Assembly (NCBI GenBank): GCA_035550795.1
Contig: DASZOL010000052.1
Location: 62,001 to 126,000, forward strand
DNA length: 64,000 nt
Reading direction: 5' to 3'
From: DASRDR01 sp035550795
GTDB taxonomy: Bacteria; Methylomirabilota; Methylomirabilia; Rokubacteriales; DASRDR01
The translations under genes were made by a program, and so were the position numbers. The notes beneath the pieces were generated by a model. It was given only the letters and a program-made list of their open reading frames with translations. It had not been told where the DNA came from and did no database searches. Shown here piece after piece: positions 58,907 to 64,000 of this stretch (positions within the stretch are counted from its first letter, which is position 1; every line of letters starts with the position of its first letter).

Positions 58907-60583
58907 ATGCTGTCGACGGCGGCGACCGCGATCCGCGCACGGTGGCTCGACGCCGACAAGCTGACGGCCGCGGCCCTGCTCGCAGGGGTCGGCATCCCCC
59001 TCGTCGTCTTCGTCCTCTACCCCCTGGCCAGCATTCTCGGGAAGAGCTTCGAGACGCCCGGCGGCTTCGGCCTCGGCAACTACGTCCGTTACTTCGGCGA
59101 GCCCAAGCTCACCCAGGTGATCGGCAACAGCCTCGCGGTCTCGATCGTGGCCACGATCCTGACGACTGTGCTCGCCTACGGCTTCGCGTATCCGCTTCAC
59201 CGGGCCCGCCTCCCCGGGGCCGGCGCCTTCCGGTTCATCGCGCTGCTGCCGCTGTTCGCCCCCTCCCTGGTCCAGGCCATGGGCCTGGTCTTCCTCCTGG
59301 GACGCAACGGCCTCGTCAACCGGACGTTCGGCCTCGGGATCAACGTCTACGGCTTCTGGGGCATCGTGATCGCCAACGTCTTCTACGCCTTCCCGCACGC
59401 GCTCCTGATCCTGTCGGCCGCCCTCGCGGTCGCCGATGCGCGGCACTACGAGTCGGCTCGTATGCTGGGGGCCTCGGACTGGCGCATCTTCCGGAGCGTG
59501 ACGCTCCCTGCCACGCGCTACGGGCTCGCCTCCGCCGTGTTCGTCGTCTTCACGATCGTCATCACCGACTTCGGCAACCCGATGGTGATCGGCGGCGACT
59601 ACACCGTCCTGGCCACCGAGATCTACAACCAGGTGTCCGGCCAGGCGAATTTCCAGATGGGCACGGTAGTCGGGATGATCCTTCTCCTTCCCGCGGCGGT
59701 CGCCGTTATCGTGGAGAAGGCCATCGCGCGCCGCCAGCACGCGTCTCTGGCCGCTCAGTCCGTGCCCCTCGTCGTACGCCCCAGCCGGCGCCGTGATCTG
59801 GCCTGGCTCACGTACGTGGTGCTCGTCTCTCTCGCAATCCTCACGGTCGTCGTCACCGTGATCGCCGCGAGCTTCGTTCGCCTGTGGCCGTACCGGATGA
59901 TCCCGACCCTTCACCACTACCGATTCGATGTGCAGAACGGGATCACTCCGCTCTGGACGAGCATCGAGGCGTCGCTGCTGGCCGCCGTCATCGGCGTCGT
60001 GGTTGTAATCGCGGCCGCCTGGGCGCTCCACCGCTTCCAGGGGCCCGTGACGCGCTTCCTCTACTTTCTGTCGATCCTGCCGGCCGCGGTGCCGGGCATG
60101 GTCCTCGGTCTCGGCTACATCCTGGCGTTCAACGATCCGGGCAACCCCGTCTATCTCATCTACGACACCGTGCTGATCCTGGCGATCTGCAACGTGTACC
60201 ACTATCACGCCCAGGGCTTCCTCGTCGCGACGACGGCCGTCAAGCAGATCAGCCGGACGTTCGACGAGGCCTCGGCGACGCTCGGGGCCGGCCACCTGCG
60301 CACGCTCGGCCACATCACGCTGCCGATCATCTGGCCCGCCGTCGTCAGCGTCGGCGTCTTCTTCTTCATGCGAAGCATGGTGACCCTGTCGGCCCTGATC
60401 TTCCTCTACACACCGGAGACCCAGGTCGCCGCGGTCTCGGTGCTGCTCCTCGACGAGTCCGGTCAGCTGAGCCAGGCGGCCGCCTTCTCGACGTGCATCA
60501 TCGCCGTCGTGATGGTCAGCCTCTTCGTGTTCCAGGGCCTCCTCCGGCTGGCGGGCGCGCGGAATGTCTCGCTGATCCGCTGA
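58907..60583 (+). CDS. 2-Aminoethylphosphonate-type ABC transporter fused permease
   Basis: Product of 558 residues with about 12 membrane helices in two permease halves. EAA loops are ESARMLGASDWRIFRSVTLP and EASATLGAGHLRTLGHITLP. The helices RFIALLPLFAPSLVQAMGLV and FLYFLSILPAAVPGMVLGLG open the halves after the cytoplasmic loops. Fused permeases of this size are found in PhnV/FbpB systems. It is the last gene of the plus-strand transporter operon; the next gene, a broken cydA, begins 82 bases later. Confidence 0.9.
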   Translation: MLSTAATAIRARWLDADKLTAAALLAGVGIPLVVFVLYPLASILGKSFETPGGFGLGNYVRYFGEPKLTQVIGNSLAVSIVATILTTVLAYGFAYPLHRARLPGAGAFRFIALLPLFAPSLVQAMGLVFLLGRNGLVNRTFGLGINVYGFWGIVIANVFYAFPHALLILSAALAVADARHYESARMLGASDWRIFRSVTLPATRYGLASAVFVVFTIVITDFGNPMVIGGDYTVLATEIYNQVSGQANFQMGTVVGMILLLPAAVAVIVEKAIARRQHASLAAQSVPLVVRPSRRRDLAWLTYVVLVSLAILTVVVTVIAASFVRLWPYRMIPTLHHYRFDVQNGITPLWTSIEASLLAAVIGVVVVIAAAWALHRFQGPVTRFLYFLSILPAAVPGMVLGLGYILAFNDPGNPVYLIYDTVLILAICNVYHYHAQGFLVATTAVKQISRTFDEASATLGAGHLRTLGHITLPIIWPAVVSVGVFFFMRSMVTLSALIFLYTPETQVAAVSVLLLDESGQLSQAAAFSTCIIAVVMVSLFVFQGLLRLAGARNVSLIR

Positions 60584-60665
60584 CACCGCCGGCCGAGGAT
60601 CCCCTGGCCAGAGAGCGTCGACTCGTCTAGCCTGGCCCCGCCAGGCACTGGTACGGAGGACCCAC

Positions 60666-61924
60666 GTGTCCGACCCGCTTCTCTGGCATCGGCTGCAGTT
60701 CGCCTTCACCATCGTCTTCCACTACCTCTTCTCCCAGCTGACGATGGGCCTGGCGCTGCTCATCGTCGTCATGAAGGCGATCGGTCTCCGCACCGGTGAC
60801 GGTCGCTGGGACGACGCGGCGCGGTTCTGGATCCGGATCTTCGGCGTGAACTTCGCCGTGGGCGTCGTCACGGGCATCCCGATGGAATTCCAGTTCGGCA
60901 CCAACTGGGCGCGCTTCTCCGGGACATGGCCGCCAGCGTCGTCACGGCCTCCCTCGTGGTGGCGACCGTGCGCGCTTACTACGCGCTCCAGGGCCTGCAC
61001 GGCGATCGCGCGAGGTGGTTCCACCGGATCGGCGTCACGGCGGGGATCGCGTCGAGCCTGCTGGTCGCCTTCCCGACCGGCGTCTATCAGGCGAAGCTCC
61101 TCGCCCGGTATCAGCCGGCCGCGCTGGCGGCAATGGAGGGGCACTTCGAGAGCGAGACCGGCGCGGGCATCGTGATGATCGGACGGCCGAACGTGAGGGA
61201 GAGGCCGCTCGACAACCCGATCGTCATTCCCGGGTTCGTCAGCTTCCTCGCGTATGTAACGTTCCACAGCAACGTCAAGGGCCTCACCGAGTTCCCCGAG
61301 ACCGCTGGCCCGATACCATCGAGCTCCTCTACCCTCCTTTCACATCATGGCGGACCTCGGCACGCTGTTCATCCTCATCATGGGCCTCGCGGCCTGTTCG
61401 CCCTTGCCGCCATCGTCGGCCACGGCGCCACGTTCCTCGCGTGGAAGTCGGCGGGGCCGGTGCACGATCGAAGCCGCCGAGCGGCGGGCTGGTTCTACGG
61501 AGCGGTGGCCGGGCTGTGGCCGGTGCTGACGGCCGCGTCGTGGCTCGTCAATGCCACGCTGCTCGATGCGCTCAGGCGTCGACCGCTCGCGTGGCTGTCG
61601 CGTCTGCTGGCCATGGCCGGCCTCGTCAGCGCGCTCGTGGGCCTGCGGATCGATCGCTCCCTCGGAGCGTTCCTCGGCTCCTGCGCCTTCCTGGCGGGCA
61701 TCCTGGTGGTGACCACGGCCTGGGTCTTCCCCGCGATGCTACGCTCGATCACCGACGAGAGTGCCTCGCTCACCGCCTACAGTTCCAGCGCGGCGGCGGG
61801 CGGCCTCGCGACCGCTCTACGCTGGTGGGCCATCGGGATCTCGCTGGCGGCGACGTACGTCGTCACGCTGTTCCGTCTCCACCGGGGCAAGGTGGTCGCC
61901 CCACGGGGGCGTGAGGGATACTGA
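60666..61924 (+). pseudogene. cydA-cydB mosaic remnant (cytochrome bd oxidase)
   Basis: Three pieces of a cytochrome bd operon are joined. Piece 1 (60666 to about 60918) is the CydA N-terminus, SDPLLWHRLQFAFTIVFHYL with a heme His, to IPMEFQFGTNWARFS. About 80 residues of CydA, including the region of the conserved Q-loop precursor and the next heme His, are missing. Piece 2 (about 60923-61390) begins MAASVVTASLVVATVRAYYA and ends IMADLGTLFILIMGLAA after two frame changes (PETAGP, then IELLYPPF). Piece 3 (about 61392-61921) is CydB, LFALAAIVGHGATFLAWKS to AATYVVTLFRLHRGKVV. The middle of CydA and the start of CydB are gone, so no functional oxidase is made. Confidence 0.8.
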
Positions 61925-61994
61925 AGCGGGCGAGCACCGGTCCCGGCGCCGGGCCGAGGTCCGAATGGAGACTGGACGTGACGGGGAGGCGCGC

Positions 61995-62378
61995 ATGACG
62001 CTTGACATCGAGATCACCGAGGTAGGGCACGGAGGCCGTCGGGTGTCGCTGCGCGGGCGTCTCGACACCGAGACCGCGCCGACGCTCGAGGATCGACTCC
62101 GGCCTCTTCTGGAATCCCCCGGCGTGACCGCCGCCCTCTTCGACCTGTCCGGTCTCGAGTACATCGGCAGCGCGGGGATCCGCGTCCTGGCCAAGACCCG
62201 GCGGGCGCTCGAGGCTCGCGGAGGCGGCATGGCGGTGGCCCACCTGCAGCCGTCGGTGCGCCAGGTGTTCGACATCGTGAAGGCCCTGCCGTCCACGGAC
62301 GTCTTCGCAACGGACGCCGAGCTCGACGCTTTCCTCGAGGCGATGCAGCGTCGCCCGCCCACCGGCGGAGGGGCCTGA
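61995..62378 (+). CDS. STAS-domain anti-sigma factor antagonist-like protein
   Basis: Product of 127 residues. It begins MTLDIEITEVGHGGRRVSLR and has the STAS signature VTAALFDLSGLEYIGSAGIR with a phosphorylatable Ser (GSAG), then VLAKTRRALEARGGGMAVAH. It resembles SpoIIAA/RsbV antagonists that sequester an anti-sigma kinase. No kinase or phosphatase gene is adjacent, so the partners are elsewhere. GGGGAGG precedes the ATG at 61995. It follows the cytochrome bd remnant, so its original promoter may have been changed. Confidence 0.82.
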   Translation: MTLDIEITEVGHGGRRVSLRGRLDTETAPTLEDRLRPLLESPGVTAALFDLSGLEYIGSAGIRVLAKTRRALEARGGGMAVAHLQPSVRQVFDIVKALPSTDVFATDAELDAFLEAMQRRPPTGGGA

Positions 62379-62468
62379 AGGGCGGCCCGGCCGCCGGGCG
62401 CAGCCCGTGTACACTGACCCCGACTCGCCGGGGCCGCAGGACGAGCGCCCGCCAGGTCGTACGGCCCG

Positions 62469-62885
62469 GTGACCCGGGACGACCGCCCCGCCGGACGCCA
62501 CGCGGTGCCACCCAGGCGGGAGGCCGTGGTCCTCAGTGGCTGTGTGAGCCCGGGCCCGGGCCGTGGCGATGGCCGTGGTGGCCCCAGCCCCGCGCCACCG
62601 CGGGGGCTCCGGTGGATCGTCTCGGCGGGCTCGACTTGGCTCTACTCCGAGCCCGGGCCGTCGGGCTGGCTGGCCGTCACGTGCGACTCACCCCGGATGG
62701 CGGCCTGGCTGTGCGCGACGATCATCCTGGAGAACGTCGAAGCACGCTGCGACGAGGAGCGGCTCCTGGTCCCGGCCGCTTCCAGCTTCGCGCTGGCGGA
62801 CCAGGTCAAGAGCGTGATCACCGTGGTGGGGAAGACACATCACTACTGGAGTGCCCACATCGCCGGCACCGCCAGGGAAGACTGA
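62469..62885 (+). CDS. Small conserved-looking protein, unknown function
   Basis: Product of up to 138 residues; the true start is unclear (GTG at 62469, GTG at 62526 or later), and the first about 45 residues look low-complexity. The C-terminal about 95 residues are coherent: GLRWIVSAGSTWLYSEPGPS, GWLAVTCDSPRMAAWLCATI, ILENVEARCDEERLLVPAAS, LADQVKSVITVVGKTHHYWS. I recall similar short proteins in soil bacteria, but no function. No membrane or signal segment is seen. It stands between the STAS gene and the convergent synthetase gene. Confidence 0.5.
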   Translation: MTRDDRPAGRHAVPPRREAVVLSGCVSPGPGRGDGRGGPSPAPPRGLRWIVSAGSTWLYSEPGPSGWLAVTCDSPRMAAWLCATIILENVEARCDEERLLVPAASSFALADQVKSVITVVGKTHHYWSAHIAGTARED

Positions 62886-62911
62886 GCGTCGGGAGCGCCG
62901 GCGCGAGGCAC

Positions 62912-64000
62912 TCAGTTCACGCGCCGCTCGTGACCCTTCCAGTAGGGCTCGCGCAGCTTGAACTTCTGGAGCTTTCCGGTGGCGGTGCGGGCAAGCTCGC
63001 TCCGGATCTCGACGGAGGTCGGGCACTTGAAATGCGCCATTCGCCCCCGGCAGAAGTCCATGAGCTCCTGCTCGGTCGCCGCCGTGCCCGGCTTGAGCAC
63101 GACCAGCGCCTTGATCGTCTCGCCCCACTTCTCGTCAGGGACGCCAATCACCGCGGCTTCGGCCACGCCGGGGTGCTGGAAGAGGCAGTCCTCGACTTCG
63201 ATGGACGAGACGTTCTCGCCGCCGGTGATGATGACGTCCTTCTTCCGGTCGCTGATCACGAGGCACGGCCCGTCCATGTGGCCACCGTCGCCGGTGTGGA
63301 ACCAGCCATCCACGATGGCCTTCGCGGTCTCCGCCGGCTGCTGCCAGTAGCCCTCGAAGACGTGGTTCGAGCGCGCGAGCACCTCGCCCTGCTCGTCCAC
63401 CCGGATCTGCACCCCGAGCGCGGGGACGCCGGTCCGCGCCAGCAGGCGCGCCTTCTCCTCGTCCGCCAGCCCGTCCAGCTCCGGCCCCGCGCGGTTGAAG
63501 GTGAGGAGCGGCGACGTCTCGGTAAGCCCGTAGATCTGGATGAACTCCCAGCCGAGCTCCTCCTGCATGCGCGCGATCACCTTCGAAGGCGGCGGCGCGC
63601 CCGCCACCACCATGCGCACGGTGCCGCGCCCCGGAACGGCGCGACCCGCGGCCCGCCGCTTCTCGGCCGCGCCGAGGATGGCTGCCACGACCGCGGGCGC
63701 GCCACACATGAGACTCACGCCCTCGGACTCGACCCGCTTCAGGATCTCCTCGCCGTCGACCTTCCGCAGGACGATGTGACGGCCCGCCATGCCGGTCACC
63801 GCGTAGCCCATGCCCCAGCCGTTGCAGTGGAACATGGGAAGCGTGTGGAGGTAGACCTCACGCTCGGAGACACCCGTGTGCCAGCCGAAGATCGCGGCGT
63901 TGAGCCACATGCACCGGTGGGTCACCTGCACGCCCTTCGGCCGCGCGGTGGTGCCGGAGGTGTAGTTGATGCTGGCGGTCTCGTTCTCGTCGATCTCGCG
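62912..64000 (-). CDS. Acyl-CoA synthetase, AMP-forming (5' end cut by window edge)
   Basis: At least 363 residues of a medium/long-chain fatty-acyl-CoA synthetase; the N-terminal part lies beyond base 64000. The AMP-binding P-loop motif SINYTSGTTARPKGVQ sits at the window edge. It is followed by FHCNGWGMGYAVTGMAGRHI, the A5-like motif QIYGLTETSPLLTF, the A7 motif DGWFHTGDGGHMDG, the A8 hinge ISDRKKDVIITGGENVSSIE and the C-terminal catalytic Lys in TATGKLQKFKLR. It activates a carboxylic acid, probably a fatty acid, to its CoA thioester. Confidence 0.93.
   Translation of the reverse strand, partial: REIDENETASINYTSGTTARPKGVQVTHRCMWLNAAIFGWHTGVSEREVYLHTLPMFHCNGWGMGYAVTGMAGRHIVLRKVDGEEILKRVESEGVSLMCGAPAVVAAILGAAEKRRAAGRAVPGRGTVRMVVAGAPPPSKVIARMQEELGWEFIQIYGLTETSPLLTFNRAGPELDGLADEEKARLLARTGVPALGVQIRVDEQGEVLARSNHVFEGYWQQPAETAKAIVDGWFHTGDGGHMDGPCLVISDRKKDVIITGGENVSSIEVEDCLFQHPGVAEAAVIGVPDEKWGETIKALVVLKPGTAATEQELMDFCRGRMAHFKCPTSVEIRSELARTATGKLQKFKLREPYWKGHERRVN

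Noticed and set aside
58175..60712. 845-residue minus-strand reading frame opposite the ATPase/permease genes
   Set aside because: It is antisense to two clear ABC transporter genes with full motif sets, and its own translation is Arg/Asp/Gln-rich low-complexity sequence typical of GC-rich shadow frames.
60666..61924. A single functional fused CydAB protein
   Set aside because: Frame changes and loss of a heme-ligand region of CydA exclude a working oxidase.
1..64000. tRNA, rRNA or riboswitch genes
   Set aside because: I scanned by eye for conserved rRNA segments and TTCRANYC-type tRNA arms and saw none convincing; a covariance-model search would be needed to be certain.

Overview
The window is a 64 kb stretch of very GC-rich (roughly 70 %) bacterial chromosome. 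It has short intergenic gaps, strong Shine-Dalgarno sites and many four-base gene overlaps. The mix of AEP/iron-type ABC transporters, secreted beta-barrel and heme proteins, and a two-component system points to a Gram-negative soil or subsurface lineage. Candidatus Rokubacteria/Methylomirabilota is my best guess from style and remembered homologues, but no marker gene proves it. No rRNA, tRNA, CRISPR array, transposase or integrase was seen.

Layout. 1-5.6 kb: a methyltransferase (cut by the window edge) divergent from an AraC-type regulator, an alginate-export-type outer-membrane barrel, and an OmpR-type response regulator with its histidine kinase. 5.8-10.1 kb: two small exported proteins, a broken reading frame, a membrane protein and a translationally coupled exported zinc protease. 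10.1-22 kb: a dense oxidative-enzyme cluster. It holds a cyclooxygenase/animal-heme-peroxidase relative (lipoprotein), a divergent catalase-related protein, a DyP peroxidase, two uncharacterised proteins, a GMC flavo-oxidoreductase and a large di-heme cytochrome c lipoprotein with RoxA-like layout. A catalase-related protein beside a cyclooxygenase relative suggests fatty-acid hydroperoxide (oxylipin-like) chemistry.

22.2-38.7 kb: a hydrolase-rich region of mostly uncharacterised proteins. It contains a frameshifted gene, an LPP20-like membrane protein, an astacin-type protease, a patatin-like phospholipase, a ComEC-like metallo-beta-lactamase protein, a subtilase, a stand-alone Lrp-type ligand-binding protein, a multiply frameshifted pseudogene, an FN3-domain protein, an M4-like protease, and a 946-residue fusion of a PGRP-type amidase, an alpha/beta hydrolase and a metacaspase. 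Most of these hydrolases lack an evident signal peptide. Two about 125-bp structured repeats built from TGCACAGT palindromes (27.9 and 39.1 kb) bracket the second half of this region.

39.3-60.6 kb: a metabolic and transport region with three related SBP/ATPase/fused-permease ABC transporters. The central unit carries phosphonoacetaldehyde hydrolase (phnX), a PbfA-like class-III PLP enzyme, a second class-III aminotransferase, a glycerol-1-phosphate-dehydrogenase-like enzyme, a TIM-barrel protein and a SIS-domain protein. A phytanoyl-CoA dioxygenase family enzyme nearby could supply hydroxy-AEP. Together these could import 2-aminoethylphosphonate and degrade it to acetaldehyde and phosphate. 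60.7-64 kb: a cydA-cydB mosaic pseudogene, a STAS-domain protein, a small unknown protein and the 3' part of an acyl-CoA synthetase gene.
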